Source of the DNA: Bacteroides faecichinchillae JCM 17102
GTDB taxonomy: Bacteria > Bacteroidota > Bacteroidia > Bacteroidales > Bacteroidaceae
Direction: 5' to 3'
Assembly (NCBI RefSeq): GCF_000614145.1
Contig: NZ_BAKK01000002.1
Location: 62,001 to 126,000 of the forward strand
Length of the DNA: 64,000 bases
This document shows positions 30,361 through 40,498 of the stretch, one piece after another. The notes beneath the pieces are model-generated. The model saw only the letters and a program-made list of their open reading frames with translations, was not told the DNA's origin and did not search any database. Position 1 is the first letter of the stretch. Every line of letters begins with the position of its first letter. A program made the position numbers and the translations under genes.

Positions 30361-32151
30361 TCAGTCTTCCATTATCTTCACATTGGTCACCCGTTCCAGC
30401 AAAAATCGGCTCTTGTTCCAATGGAATGGTTTATAATCGGAATTCTGCACTATTGTATTATTGCGGAAAATCAAGCCATCTACCGACTTAGCATATAATA
30501 TAGGTGCATCAAAAGTTTCGAATATATTTCCTTCGATGACAATTCCACCATCTTCCCCTCCATGGAAGTACTTCTGCTGATCTTTTAGATTAGGAATTTC
30601 CGGATAAATAGAAATAACAGCATTTGTAAATTGAAACATATTAGTAAGAGCATTTACAAAACGGTTTCCACGAATAAGCACATTACGGCAAGCACCGGTT
30701 TCAAACCAACCATTACAATCACCACATAAAAGAATGGCTGCTCCTGAAGTATGATCAAAAAGATTATTCTCTATAATTGTTTTTCGGGGGGTACTGAACA
30801 GACTCCCGCGAGCACGATTATTACGTATTACATTATTGGCAAAAAACACCTCCGGAGTCCAAGTCAAATTCTCAATACCAAAACCAGCCTTTTCATTAAT
30901 CATTGGATCGATCGGTTCTTGAAAAGTAATGCAGAACTCACGGGCACCCTGAACCCCTTCTTTATCATATGGACGAATAGAAACAATATGATTCACTCCC
31001 TCAATAATTTCCATAGTCTCCGAGCGGATGAACTGCACACTGTCACCTTGGTATCCCCAATCAAATCCCCATGCCTGATTATGCATATAGCGTCCTACCA
31101 AAGTATTATCATCCAGTCTCTTAATGACTTTCAGGTAGGTGCCATGCACATTAATTGCATCATCCATCATTCCCTCATAAAGCCCATTTTGAGAAACAAT
31201 CACTCCTTTACAACCGGAAAAGTGGGTTGCATCCGCTTGAGTAGTAAAATAACGCAGATCGTTTTCTCCCCTCAGGCAAACACTGAATCCATCTAAAGTT
31301 ATATTTTCACAAAGTTGTGCCAATAATCCCATGCCTTCAGCATAATGTATCTTTACGTTCTGCAATGTAGTGTTTACATCATGAGACAGAAAGATTCCCG
31401 GTGTAGGTCGTTCTCCTGTCCTCATTGCAACCACTGTCCCCGGAATCAGACGCTTATCTTTCCACTGAGGAGCGTTCAGGCAATCAGAAGAAACTTCTCT
31501 GATCCCTTTAGTCGGACAATGTAAATCACTCGTTTTATATACCAGCCTTTTTGTTTCCTTCTCAAAAGCGATACCGCTACCTGGCTGTATTTGCCAACCG
31601 TCACCATAGTTTTCAAATACCGAATCCTTCCTAATCCGATATTTCACCCATGGAGCCGGTCTGAAAGTAATTCCATACTCAGGAGTATTATCAATGATTT
31701 CTACTTGCGCAATATGCGGATTTTCGAAGTCAATGCTGAAATTCTTTAAAGTACAATTGACAGAACGTAACAAAGACAACGGAATCATTCTTCCATGAAA
31801 AATAAATTCAGCCCCTTGCCCGTCCAATACTAAATTGGATAAATCTTCCAATGCTATTCCCACCTTTTTGGGATTACTTTGATCATGATTGGATATATAG
31901 TATTCACGCACATCCGCACCCGTCTCATAAAAATCATATCTTCCAGTAGAGAATCTCAGAACGATCTCATCACCAAATTCACACTCAGCTTTTATTTTTG
32001 CGATCACCTTTCGCAAAACAGGACTGGCATTTTTTCGGCTATCAGCCTTCAATCCCAATTTAGACATATCATATACACGCTCCTTTGCATTCGTAGAAAG
32101 CCCTATGGACAGAAGAATAAGGCAACAAAGAAATGATTGTAGTTTTCTCAT
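30361..32151 (-). CDS. GH110 alpha-1,3-galactosidase-like parallel beta-helix protein
   Basis: 596 residues with a signal peptide (MRKLQSFLCCLILLSIGLS). The body is a right-handed beta-helix that follows the GH110 pattern in order: VLDGQGAEFIFHGRMI, THFSGCKGVIVSQNGLYEGM, MDDAINVHGTYLKV with the family's Asp pair, TPRKTIIENN and FDAPILYAKSVDGLIFRNN. GH110 enzymes remove terminal alpha-1,3-galactose, for example from blood-group-B-type glycans, in the periplasm or at the surface. It stands alone, so it may act on mucin glycans without a dedicated uptake operon. Which GlaA/GlaB subtype is not resolved. Confidence 0.82.
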   Translation of the reverse strand: MRKLQSFLCCLILLSIGLSTNAKERVYDMSKLGLKADSRKNASPVLRKVIAKIKAECEFGDEIVLRFSTGRYDFYETGADVREYYISNHDQSNPKKVGIALEDLSNLVLDGQGAEFIFHGRMIPLSLLRSVNCTLKNFSIDFENPHIAQVEIIDNTPEYGITFRPAPWVKYRIRKDSVFENYGDGWQIQPGSGIAFEKETKRLVYKTSDLHCPTKGIREVSSDCLNAPQWKDKRLIPGTVVAMRTGERPTPGIFLSHDVNTTLQNVKIHYAEGMGLLAQLCENITLDGFSVCLRGENDLRYFTTQADATHFSGCKGVIVSQNGLYEGMMDDAINVHGTYLKVIKRLDDNTLVGRYMHNQAWGFDWGYQGDSVQFIRSETMEIIEGVNHIVSIRPYDKEGVQGAREFCITFQEPIDPMINEKAGFGIENLTWTPEVFFANNVIRNNRARGSLFSTPRKTIIENNLFDHTSGAAILLCGDCNGWFETGACRNVLIRGNRFVNALTNMFQFTNAVISIYPEIPNLKDQQKYFHGGEDGGIVIEGNIFETFDAPILYAKSVDGLIFRNNTIVQNSDYKPFHWNKSRFLLERVTNVKIMED

Positions 32152-32183
32152 ATTACAGTAATTTGGTTTATATCATGTCTATA

Positions 32184-32191
32184 CAAAGATA
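32184..32191 (-). promoter_or_regulatory. -7 element TATCTTTG before the GH110 gene
   Basis: Exact TAnnTTTG match on the minus strand, 32 nt before the ATG. Confidence 0.65.
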
Positions 32192-32278
32192 CAACATAAC
32201 CTACATATTTACAAGTTATTACTTTCATTCCTTACCTACGGAAATTACTCATAGAGATGAAAGTTATCAATACAGAAA

Positions 32279-32304
32279 AAGGCGGCTCCTTTCGGAACCG
32301 CCTT
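32279..32304 (-). terminator. Terminator of pckA
   Basis: Stem GGCGGcTCC / GGAaCCGCC with loop TTTC, 21 bp past the pckA stop, followed on the minus strand by a TTTTTC run. Confidence 0.75.
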
Positions 32305-32325
32305 CTCATATCTGAATCCAATAAA

Positions 32326-33932
32326 TTAGAGTTTCGGACCAGCAGCAACCAAAGCTTTACCAGCTTCGTTACCTGTAAACTTAGCGAAGTTCTTAATGAA
32401 ACGTCCAGCCAAGTCTTTTGCTTTTTCTTCCCATTTACAAGCACATTCGTAAGTGTCGCGTGGGTCAAGGATTTTCGGATCAACACCCGGAAGTTCTGTA
32501 GGAACAACGAAGTCGAAGAAAGGAATCACCTTAGTAGGAGCTTTATCGATAGAACCATCAAGGATAGCGTCGATGATACCACGAGTATCTTTGATAGAAA
32601 TACGTTTGCCAGAACCATTCCAACCAGTGTTTACCAAGTAAGCCTTAGCACCAGTCATTTCCATCTTCTTAACCAATTCTTCTGCATATTTAGTTGGATG
32701 CAATGACAAGAAAGCAGCACCAAAACAAGCAGAGAATGTCGGAGTCGGTTCAGTGATACCACGTTCTGTACCAGCCAATTTAGCAGTAAATCCAGACAAG
32801 AAGTAGTATTGAGCTTGTTCAGGGTTCAGGATAGATACCGGAGGCAATACACCGAATGCATCAGCAGACAAGAAGATAACTTGTTTAGCATGAGGACCTT
32901 TAGACACCGGTTTAACGATATTTTCAATGTGGTAGATAGGATAAGAAACACGAGTGTTTTCTGTTACGCTCTTATCTGTGAAGTCGATCTTACCATCAGC
33001 AGCAACAGTTACATTTTCAAGCAAAGCGTCACGTTTGATAGCATTGTAGATATCTGGTTCACTTTCTTTGTCCAAGTTAATAACTTTAGCATAGCAACCA
33101 CCTTCATAGTTGAATACACCTTCATTATCCCATCCATGTTCGTCATCACCGATCAATTTACGTTTCGGATCAGTAGACAAAGTAGTCTTACCCGTTCCAG
33201 ACAAACCGAAGAAGATAGCTGAGCTAGTTCCTTCCATATCTGTGTTAGCAGAGCAGTGCATAGAAGCAATACCACGAAGTGGGTTCATGTAATTCATGAT
33301 AGAGAACATACCTTTCTTCATTTCACCACCGTACCAAGTATTCAAAATAACTTGTTCTTTAGTCTTCAAGTTGAAAACTGTAGCAGTTTCAGAGTTCAAA
33401 CCAAGTTCTTTGTAGTTATCAACTTTAGCTTTAGAAGCGTTGAAACATACAAAATCAGGTTCTCCGTAGTTAGCAAGTTCTTCAGCAGTCGGGCGGATGA
33501 ACATGTTAGTTACGAAGTGAGCCTGCCAAGCCACTTCCATGATGAAACGTACTTTCATACGAGTAGCTTCGTTAGCACCACAGAAAGTATCAACAACAAA
33601 CAAACGTTTGCCAGACAATTGATTTACAGCTTTTGCTTTAAGATCAGCCAAGCCTCTTCAGTACAAGGTTTATTGTCGTTTTTGTATTCGTCAGAAGTCC
33701 ACCATACAGAATCAGCAGAAGCTTCATTCTTAACGAAGAATTTATCTTTAGGAGAACGACCGGTATAGATACCTGTCATCACATTAACAGCACCTAATTC
33801 AGTTACTTGACCTTTTTCAAAGCCTTCAAGACCTGGTTTTGTTTCTTCAGCGAACAAAACATCATAAGACGGGTTGTGCAGGATTTCAGTTACACCTGTA
33901 ATTCCGTACTTGCTCAAATCTAAATTTGCCAT
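32326..33932 (-). CDS. pckA: Phosphoenolpyruvate carboxykinase (ATP), frameshifted
   Basis: The start [13 protein letters not shown] at 33932 runs to a premature stop at 33624. One G added at the GG pair (plus-strand CC 33648-33649) joins TEEAW to [17 protein letters not shown], giving 535 residues, the usual length. Motifs: [28 protein letters not shown], the kinase-1a loop [12 protein letters not shown] and [10 protein letters not shown]. It interconverts oxaloacetate and PEP. In Bacteroides it mainly fixes CO2 from PEP toward oxaloacetate in succinate fermentation. A central-metabolism gene is unlikely to be truly broken. Confidence 0.93.
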
Positions 33933-34028
33933 TTTCTTTTGAATTAATTTAAATTGGTATTTCGTTTATTATCTCTTTTTTTACCTTAACATGGAAGAGT
34001 CTTGGGTACTCCTTTTATAATCCGAGGA

Positions 34029-34036
34029 CAAAAGTA
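34029..34036 (-). promoter_or_regulatory. -7 element TACTTTTG before pckA
   Basis: TAnnTTTG match on the minus strand about 97 nt before the pckA ATG. Confidence 0.5.
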
Positions 34037-34150
34037 ATACTTTCTTTGAAAAGCAAGAAGCTATTAGAGAAATTTTTCCCTAATAGAATCTCTTTTATAA
34101 ATTCCTAACAATATCTGCAAACTGAATATTGCAATTTGAAAGATTATCAT

Positions 34151-34158
34151 TTACTTTG
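34151..34158 (+). promoter_or_regulatory. Weak -7-like element before upp
   Basis: TTACTTTG differs at one position from TAnnTTTG and lies 59 nt before the upp ATG. Confidence 0.3.
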
Positions 34159-34216
34159 CAAGGCAGTATGTTATCAATATGATAAATATAAGATTAAATA
34201 ACGATTTAAATATAAT

Positions 34217-34870
34217 ATGAAAGTAATTGATTTTAGCCAGACAAATTCCATTCTAAACCAGTATGTTGCTGAAATAAGAAATGTAGAAGTTCAGAATGAC
34301 CGTCTGCGTTTTCGCCGCAATATCGAGCGAATTGGAGAAATTATGGCTTACGAAATAAGCAAGGAGTTACAATATTCAGTAAAAAACATACAGACTCCTT
34401 TAGGGATTTCTCCGGTCAGTACCCCAGATAATAAAATAGTTATCAGTACTATTCTTCGTGCCGGATTACCTTTTCATCAAGGCTTCCTAAGCTACTTCGA
34501 TCAAGCAGAAAATGCTTTCGTCTCTGCATATAGAAAATATAAAGACAAGTTAAAATTTGATATACATATTGAATATATAGCTTCTCCACGTATTGACGAA
34601 AAAACATTGATAATTACAGACCCAATGTTAGCAACAGGTAGTAGTATGGAGTTAAGTTATCAGGCTATGCTGACCAAAGGTCATCCTTCAGAAATCCACA
34701 TTGCTTCTATTATTGCCAGCCAACAAGCTATTGATCATATAAAGAATGTATTTCCGGAAGACAAGACAACGATCTGGTGTGCAGCCATCGACCCTGAAAT
34801 CAACGAGCATTCTTATATTGTACCCGGATTGGGAGATGCAGGTGACTTAGCTTATGGAGAGAAAGAATAA
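34217..34870 (+). CDS. upp: Uracil phosphoribosyltransferase
   Basis: 217 residues. The PRPP-binding loop is IITDPMLATGSSMELS (about 136-150). STILRAGLPFHQGFL and the C-terminal uracil-binding GLGDAGDLAYG complete the UPRT pattern. It salvages uracil to UMP with PRPP in the cytosol. Divergent from pckA, with about 280 bp between them for both promoters. Confidence 0.93.
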   Translation: MKVIDFSQTNSILNQYVAEIRNVEVQNDRLRFRRNIERIGEIMAYEISKELQYSVKNIQTPLGISPVSTPDNKIVISTILRAGLPFHQGFLSYFDQAENAFVSAYRKYKDKLKFDIHIEYIASPRIDEKTLIITDPMLATGSSMELSYQAMLTKGHPSEIHIASIIASQQAIDHIKNVFPEDKTTIWCAAIDPEINEHSYIVPGLGDAGDLAYGEKE

Positions 34871-35152
34871 TATTCTACCAAAACTAATTACATCTGAAAT
34901 CTTATTCTAATATACTAATTCATAAAGGTGATCATCTCAACTGTTTCTTATTTAGGGTACATCTCGAGAAGAAGCAGCTGAGATTATATATGTATCAAGA
35001 AGTCCTTAAATATTTTTTCAAACCATCTTTACGGCAAAATCTGTACAAAATATAGTATTACTTAGATTAATGGAATTAGGTTGAATAAATCATTTCTATC
35101 ACCTTTGATAGACAAAACCTCGTCTCCGGTCGATTTTATTTTTCTCAGTTCC
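34871..35152. other. Intergenic stretch after upp
   Basis: About 280 bp without a visible gene. A loose inverted repeat (ATCATCTCAACTG near 34930, CAGCTGAGATTAT near 34977) lacks a T tract and is too imperfect to call a terminator. Confidence 0.3.
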
Positions 35153-35160
35153 TATATTTG
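35153..35160 (+). promoter_or_regulatory. -7 element TATATTTG before the DUF4890 gene
   Basis: TAnnTTTG match 43 nt before the ATG at 35203. Confidence 0.55.
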
Positions 35161-35202
35161 CCTAACTTTGATTCAATAAAATCAATTAAAAAGATAACAG
35201 AT

Positions 35203-35781
35203 ATGAAAAATAACATGAAAATTGTTGGGGCCATGATATGCTTTATGACCTTTGCCGGTTTTGCAATTGCACAAGAAACGCCCGAATCTCAAGCCAAACA
35301 ACAACAGGAAAAACGCCTTCCCCACGAAGTGCCTAATCCGGAAAAGATAGCAATGCGAATGACGGAACAGATGCAGAGATCATTGCAACTAACTGAGAAA
35401 CAATACAACAAGATTTATAAACTTAATTTGAAAGAACAAAAAAAACGCTTTAATTTGATGCAATATGCTGAAAACAAAGGTTCATTTATGAGAGGAGGGT
35501 TCGGAATGGGAGAAGGACGTCCTCCTATGCCGATGGGTGGAGGTGAACCTCCGATGGCAAGGGAAGGTGGATTTCCCAGTAGAATGGGAGGAAGACCACG
35601 AATGCAATTAGATGATGATTCTGCCGAAGCTCTAAAAAAAGCAGCAGAAGCTAAAGATAAAAAAATAAAGAAGATTCTGACCACCGAACAATATGAGAAG
35701 TGGAAAGCGGAACAAGAAGCCAATCGTGCCAAAGCGGCTCAAATGAGAAAATCAAATGATAACCGCCCAAGAAGGGAATAA
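35203..35781 (+). CDS. DUF4890-like exported protein with Gly/Pro/Met-rich insert
   Basis: 192 residues from the ATG at 35203. The signal peptide ends at FAIAQ. Two charged helical stretches (MTEQMQRSLQLTEKQYNKIY and LTTEQYEKWKAEQEANRAK) enclose a flexible Gly/Pro/Met-rich segment (about 95-135: GGFGMGEGRPPMPMGGGEPP). The double LTxxQY helix pattern recalls Spy/CpxP-like periplasmic chaperones; that link is inference. It is a longer relative of the protein at 11318-11671. Confidence 0.7.
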   Translation: MKNNMKIVGAMICFMTFAGFAIAQETPESQAKQQQEKRLPHEVPNPEKIAMRMTEQMQRSLQLTEKQYNKIYKLNLKEQKKRFNLMQYAENKGSFMRGGFGMGEGRPPMPMGGGEPPMAREGGFPSRMGGRPRMQLDDDSAEALKKAAEAKDKKIKKILTTEQYEKWKAEQEANRAKAAQMRKSNDNRPRRE

Positions 35782-35858
35782 AATCACAATGGCATATAAT
35801 CTACACTCAATAAATAATTAAAAACAGTTTTTTGTTTTCATAATTTTTTAGTGAATAC

Positions 35859-35896
35859 AAAACGGTTCTCTTCGTGAGGAAAGGAGCCGTTTTTAT
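35859..35896 (+). terminator. Terminator of the DUF4890 gene
   Basis: Stem AAAACGGTTC / GAGCCGTTTT with one G-T pair, followed by TTTATTTT, 78 bp past the stop. Confidence 0.65.
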
Positions 35897-36064
35897 TTTC
35901 CTAGACTTCAAATAGTCATCTTCTGTGCATTATCTGTTGTCTTCGGATAAAGTCTCGGTTGCCCGCTCCTTGTATGTAGGGTTCTTCTTCTATAATATAT
36001 TATCAACTTAATTCTTATTTTGGTTTCATTAATAAATAGGCTGTTGGCTATTAATATAAATCAT

Positions 36065-36240
36065 ATCCTTTATTAATAGCAAACTTATCCTTTATCAATA
36101 GATAACTTACTCTCTATTAGGAGAAAACTTATTTTTCTCTTATATAAAACTATAACCGCAAGCTCCGGTTATATAACTGAAACTTTTGATTATATAATCA
36201 AAGGTTCCGGTTTTATAATCAGGACTTGCGGTTATAATCC
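36065..36240. repeat. Intergenic island of nested AT-rich palindromes
   Basis: Outer arms TATAACCGCAAG (36151-36162) and CTTGCGGTTATA (36225-36236) enclose the perfect 18-bp palindrome TTTGATTATATAATCAAA (36185-36202) and two CCGGTTnTATAA words. To the left the phrase CTTATCCTTTATyAATAG is repeated (36065-36105). No coding sense. Most of the 587-bp gap between 35782 and 36368 is this material plus the two terminators. Confidence 0.6.
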
Positions 36241-36321
36241 CTTTCCTACAAAAACACATTTTAGTTCTTGAAGGAACAAGTTTCCTTCCGATTAAAAAGA
36301 ATTTATGCAGAACAAAGATAA

Positions 36322-36349
36322 CAAAAAAGTTCTTATTATGTCATAAGAA
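36322..36349 (-). terminator. Terminator of the ahcY-yfhO-like operon
   Basis: On the minus strand TTCTTAT-GACATA-ATAAGAA is followed by CTTTTTTG, 20 bp after the membrane-protein stop. Short stem, so moderate support. Confidence 0.5.
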
Positions 36350-36368
36350 TCTTTATTCTGCGTTTTAT

Positions 36369-38870
36369 TCACTTTATGGCTAATTGTTTTCTTTTCAACC
36401 ACACAAATAACATCATTCCAATCAACAACAAAGCCATGGCAGCATATGCTATACTCTCTGTCAAGTGTAAACTTTGCGGATCAAACCACATTTCAATTGT
36501 ATGTTTACCGGCCGGAACATTCATTGCACGCAGAATATAATCAGCACGTGCTATGTCTACCGGTTGTCCATCAATTGTTGCTTGCCAACCCGGATAATAA
36601 ATTTCAGAGAAGACAACGATCCCATCTTTGGCAGAAGAAGTCTCATAAACCAAACGATTCGGTTCATAACTTGTCAGACGAATCACAGACAAAGAATCTT
36701 TATACCCCTCTGTTACCCCTTTCAGATTCTCCTTGAATTTCACATCTACCACAGCAGTTTCTATCGGGGAAATATCATTCAGTGCATCTATTTCTTCATT
36801 AGCATTATCAACGTACTGAACTTTATCAACAAACCAAGCATTGCCGTAAGTATAAGGATTCTCTACAGGTACTGTCTCGCCTTTCTGTCCAGCCGGGAAT
36901 ATGAAATATTTCGTATTCAACATATTCAGTACCCGGAATTTAGAAGCATCTACACTATCCATAGCCCCGCCGGCCGCAGCTATCGCCTGATAGGTCTGCT
37001 GCATCTCCGGAGAAATATGATGTTCGATCATTTCTTGATAACGGCGCAATTTTGCAGCGTGATATCCACCTACATTCTTATGCCAATAAGAGGTATTATT
37101 TTCATTAAAGGTATCTGTTGCAAAATTTAATACACGATAATTCAAAGTAGTATCCTGAAGAATTATTTCATCTGCCTGACTCTTACGGAAGACATCTGTC
37201 TTTTGGGATTTGGGAATAAACTCTTCATCGTATAAATAACGCTTATTCACACTCCACATATCTACCAGACAAAGAATTGCAATACCTGCTATCGTTAAGG
37301 AAGCTCTTAACTTCTCTTGCAAATAAAGGAATAACAACGCACATCCTACTACTATAATAAAGAAACTACGCCATGCATCCGAAGTCACTAATGCTTTTCG
37401 CATTTCAGTCAGATTAGCCACAATTAGAGATAAATGTTCAGCCGGAATCCCTTGTTGCAAAGCAGCCATCTCCTGAGCCGGAATATAATTAGAGAAGAAA
37501 ATTCCCGGTGCAACTGCCAAAATCAAAGCAACACCCGCCGTCAATACCAAGCTGACAATTAATCCTGTCCGGTTCTCCTTCAATTTCAAAATATTCGGTT
37601 TTGTCAACACTTCTTTCAATGCAAAAATAGCTAGCAATGGAATAGTAAACTCGGCAATCACCAGAATAGAAGAAACCGCACGAAACTTATTATACATCGG
37701 CATATAGTCTATAAAGAAGTCCGTCAGCCCCATGAAATTCTTTCCCCACGAAAGCAAAATTGAGAAAATAGTCGCGCCTAACAATGCCCACTTCAAAGGT
37801 CCTTTCACAATAAAGCACCCCAGAATAAACAGAAACAGTACAAATGCTCCTACATAAACCGGACCGGATGTCATCGGCTGATCACCGAAATACTGTGTCA
37901 GTTGAGAATAAATACTACTGTATGTCGGATCTGCCTTTTCCATTGCCGTTTCATTCCTTGACAAAGGAACAGATGCTCCCCCTTTGACATTCGGCACCAG
38001 CAATGTCAGTGTTTCACCTATCCCGTAACTCCATTGTGTGATATAATCGCGGTTCAGACCACTACTTGTCTGATTTGCTGCAGCTGCCCCTTCATGTTTC
38101 AGTTCACTTTTACCGCGCATTGTTTCTTTGCTATACTCATACGTATGATATAGATTAGAAAGATTTGCACAGACTCCTATCACTGCTGCCAATACCAATA
38201 CAGCACTGGCTTTAAAAAAGTGAGGTAATTCTTTCTTCTTATATGCATCTTCGAAATAAGCTCCAACAAAGAACAGGATTACAAACATGAAGTAGTAACT
38301 CATCTGTATGTGGTTGGCCTGTATCTGAAGTGCTATAAACAAGGCAGTAATGATTCCTCCCAGCAGATACTTCTTACGATACGCCAACACAATACCGGCA
38401 ATCGTAGGCGGAATATATGCAAGGGTTATAAATTTCCAAATATGTCCTGCCGATATCAGTATGAAGAAATAGGACGAGAAAGCCCAGATAACACCTCCTA
38501 AAGCCGACAACCAAACCGATATTCCAAATGCCCTGAGCAGTATATAGAAGCCAAGCATCATAATAAATGTCAGCACTACATAAGGCGGAAGATACAAATG
38601 ATAGACCGCTTCCACCCATTTCAATGGCTTGGTTGAATCATAACTCGGAGACATCTGGTAAGTAGGCATACCTCCAAAAAGAGAGTTTGTCCAACGAGTA
38701 CGTTCTCCGGTACGTTGCAAATATTCTGTAGCTTCTTGTCCACCACCTACTCCGGCAACCGAATCATTTTGAAAGAGAATACGTCCTTCAATATCCGCTG
38801 GAAAAAAATAGGCAAAAGAAAGAATAACGAAAGCCAGAATGGCAATCAAATCAGGAAGGATTTTCTTCAT
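36369..38870 (-). CDS. YfhO-family polytopic membrane protein
   Basis: 833 residues from the ATG at 38870 (MKKILPDLIAILAFVILSFAYF), chosen over an upstream frame that reaches back to the ahcY end. Around a dozen hydrophobic helices occupy the first 550 residues, with a large loop after helix 1 containing NSLFGGMPTYQMSP. The C-terminal 250 residues are mostly soluble with a closing helix; the phrase GWQATIDGQPVDI is typical of YfhO. These are GT-C-like membrane proteins thought to modify cell-wall or lipid glycans with a lipid-linked sugar donor. Substrate unknown. It lies 25 nt after ahcY, likely co-transcribed. Confidence 0.82.
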   Translation of the reverse strand: MKKILPDLIAILAFVILSFAYFFPADIEGRILFQNDSVAGVGGGQEATEYLQRTGERTRWTNSLFGGMPTYQMSPSYDSTKPLKWVEAVYHLYLPPYVVLTFIMMLGFYILLRAFGISVWLSALGGVIWAFSSYFFILISAGHIWKFITLAYIPPTIAGIVLAYRKKYLLGGIITALFIALQIQANHIQMSYYFMFVILFFVGAYFEDAYKKKELPHFFKASAVLVLAAVIGVCANLSNLYHTYEYSKETMRGKSELKHEGAAAANQTSSGLNRDYITQWSYGIGETLTLLVPNVKGGASVPLSRNETAMEKADPTYSSIYSQLTQYFGDQPMTSGPVYVGAFVLFLFILGCFIVKGPLKWALLGATIFSILLSWGKNFMGLTDFFIDYMPMYNKFRAVSSILVIAEFTIPLLAIFALKEVLTKPNILKLKENRTGLIVSLVLTAGVALILAVAPGIFFSNYIPAQEMAALQQGIPAEHLSLIVANLTEMRKALVTSDAWRSFFIIVVGCALLFLYLQEKLRASLTIAGIAILCLVDMWSVNKRYLYDEEFIPKSQKTDVFRKSQADEIILQDTTLNYRVLNFATDTFNENNTSYWHKNVGGYHAAKLRRYQEMIEHHISPEMQQTYQAIAAAGGAMDSVDASKFRVLNMLNTKYFIFPAGQKGETVPVENPYTYGNAWFVDKVQYVDNANEEIDALNDISPIETAVVDVKFKENLKGVTEGYKDSLSVIRLTSYEPNRLVYETSSAKDGIVVFSEIYYPGWQATIDGQPVDIARADYILRAMNVPAGKHTIEMWFDPQSLHLTESIAYAAMALLLIGMMLFVWLKRKQLAIK

Positions 38871-38895
38871 AATAATGAATAATAAATGAAACTGA

Positions 38896-40314
38896 CTAAT
38901 ATCTATAATGATCAGCCTTATACGGCCCATCTACCGACACACCGATATAAGCAGCTTGCTCAGGAGTGAGTTTTGTCAGTTTCACCCCAATCTTTTCAAG
39001 ATGCAAACGCGCCACTTCTTCATCCAAATACTTCGGCAAACGATAGACATTTACATCATATTTCTTATTGAACAGTTCGATTTGAGCTAAAGTCTGATTA
39101 GTGAAAGAGTTACTCATCACAAATGACGGGTGACCGGTAGCACAACCCAGATTTACCAAACGACCGTCTGCCAATAGAATAATACTATGTCCATCCGGGA
39201 AATAATAACGATCTACTTGTGGCTTGATATTGACACACTTAATGCCGGGATAGTGTTTCAAAGCATCCACCTGAATCTCGTTATCGAAGTGTCCAATATT
39301 ACAAACAATCGCTTGATCTTTCATTCTTTCCATATGATGGATACAAACAATATCAATATTTCCTGTTGTTGTCACGAAAATGTTACCTTCTGTACATGCT
39401 TCTTCCATTGTTACGACTTCAAAGCCTTCCATAGCAGCCTGTAAAGCGCAGATTGGATCAACCTCAGTCACTAACACACGTGCTCCGTAAGTGCGCATAG
39501 AATGAGCACATCCTTTTCCTACATCACCATATCCGCACACCACAACTACCTTACCGGCAATCATCACATCTGTAGCACGCTTGATACCGTCCGCCAATGA
39601 TTCGCGGCAGCCATACAAATTATCGAATTTAGATTTCGTTACAGAATCGTTCACGTTAAAAGCCGGGAACAAAAGTTTCCCTTCTTCCTGCATTTGATAA
39701 AGACGATGTACTCCGGTAGTCGTTTCTTCTGAAACACCACGAACTTCTGCAGCAACACGATGCCAACGAGTATTATCTTTAGCCAAGACTTTCTTCAATA
39801 TGGCATTTAACTCAATTTCATCTTCTGCATGTACTTCTTTATCCAAAACAGCCGAGTTGTTTTCAGCTTCATAACCTACATGAATCATCATCGTAGCATC
39901 GCCACCATCATCCACAATTACATTCGGTCCTTTACCATCGGCAAAGTTCAATGCTTGCAATGTACACCACCAATAATCAGCCAGTGTTTCCCCCTTCCAA
40001 GCAAACACAGCTACTCCCGAAGCAGCAATTGCAGCCGCAGCATGATCCTGTGTTGAATATATATTACAAGAGCACCAACGAACTTCAGCTCCTAATGCAA
40101 CCAGCGTTTCAATCAGAACAGCCGTTTGAATGGTCATGTGCAATGACCCCATGATACGGGCACCTTTCAGTGGTTTGGATTCTCCATACTTTTCGCGAAG
40201 AGCCATAAGGCCAGGCATCTCTTTTTCTGCCAAATCGATTTCCTTGCGTCCAAAATCAGCAAGCGTAATATCTGCCACTTTATAAGGCAGAGTAGAGAAT
40301 AATTCTGTAGACAT
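38896..40314 (-). CDS. ahcY: S-adenosylhomocysteine hydrolase
   Basis: 472 residues from [20 protein letters not shown] at 40314. Motifs in order: [29 protein letters not shown], the NAD-binding loop [14 protein letters not shown], and [15 protein letters not shown]; the C-terminus ends in the NAD-contacting [10 protein letters not shown]. It splits S-adenosylhomocysteine into adenosine and homocysteine to keep methylation running. It leads a two-gene unit with the YfhO-like gene. A PfkB kinase resembling adenosine kinases lies 3 kb away. Confidence 0.96.
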   Translation of the reverse strand: MSTELFSTLPYKVADITLADFGRKEIDLAEKEMPGLMALREKYGESKPLKGARIMGSLHMTIQTAVLIETLVALGAEVRWCSCNIYSTQDHAAAAIAASGVAVFAWKGETLADYWWCTLQALNFADGKGPNVIVDDGGDATMMIHVGYEAENNSAVLDKEVHAEDEIELNAILKKVLAKDNTRWHRVAAEVRGVSEETTTGVHRLYQMQEEGKLLFPAFNVNDSVTKSKFDNLYGCRESLADGIKRATDVMIAGKVVVVCGYGDVGKGCAHSMRTYGARVLVTEVDPICALQAAMEGFEVVTMEEACTEGNIFVTTTGNIDIVCIHHMERMKDQAIVCNIGHFDNEIQVDALKHYPGIKCVNIKPQVDRYYFPDGHSIILLADGRLVNLGCATGHPSFVMSNSFTNQTLAQIELFNKKYDVNVYRLPKYLDEEVARLHLEKIGVKLTKLTPEQAAYIGVSVDGPYKADHYRY

Positions 40315-40343
40315 ATTGTAAATCATTTAATATATAATGCTTG

Positions 40344-40351
40344 CAAAGATA
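40344..40351 (-). promoter_or_regulatory. -7 element TATCTTTG before ahcY
   Basis: Exact TAnnTTTG match on the minus strand, 29 nt before the ahcY ATG. Confidence 0.65.
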
Positions 40352-40439
40352 GAACATTCTGATTAGTAGGACAAAAGCTATCCAGCTTTTTTATCAAATA
40401 ATAACTTGGAGGAGAAGATGTACTATTAAAATATTGTTT

Positions 40440-40447
40440 TATATTTG
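40440..40447 (+). promoter_or_regulatory. -7 element TATATTTG before the histidine kinase
   Basis: TAnnTTTG match 51 nt before the ATG at 40499, arguing for that start over the longer frame from 40445. Confidence 0.55.
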
Positions 40448-40498
40448 CAACAAGTTACACATATTCTACAACAATTATACAATTATTATCCATTTGTT

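Noticed and set aside
33624..33932. Separate 102-residue gene upstream of pckA
   Set aside because: Its sequence is the normal PEPCK N-terminus; one added G makes a single 535-residue enzyme.
34930..34990. Riboswitch or terminator after upp
   Set aside because: The inverted repeat is imperfect with a long loop and no T tract; no known riboswitch motif recognised.
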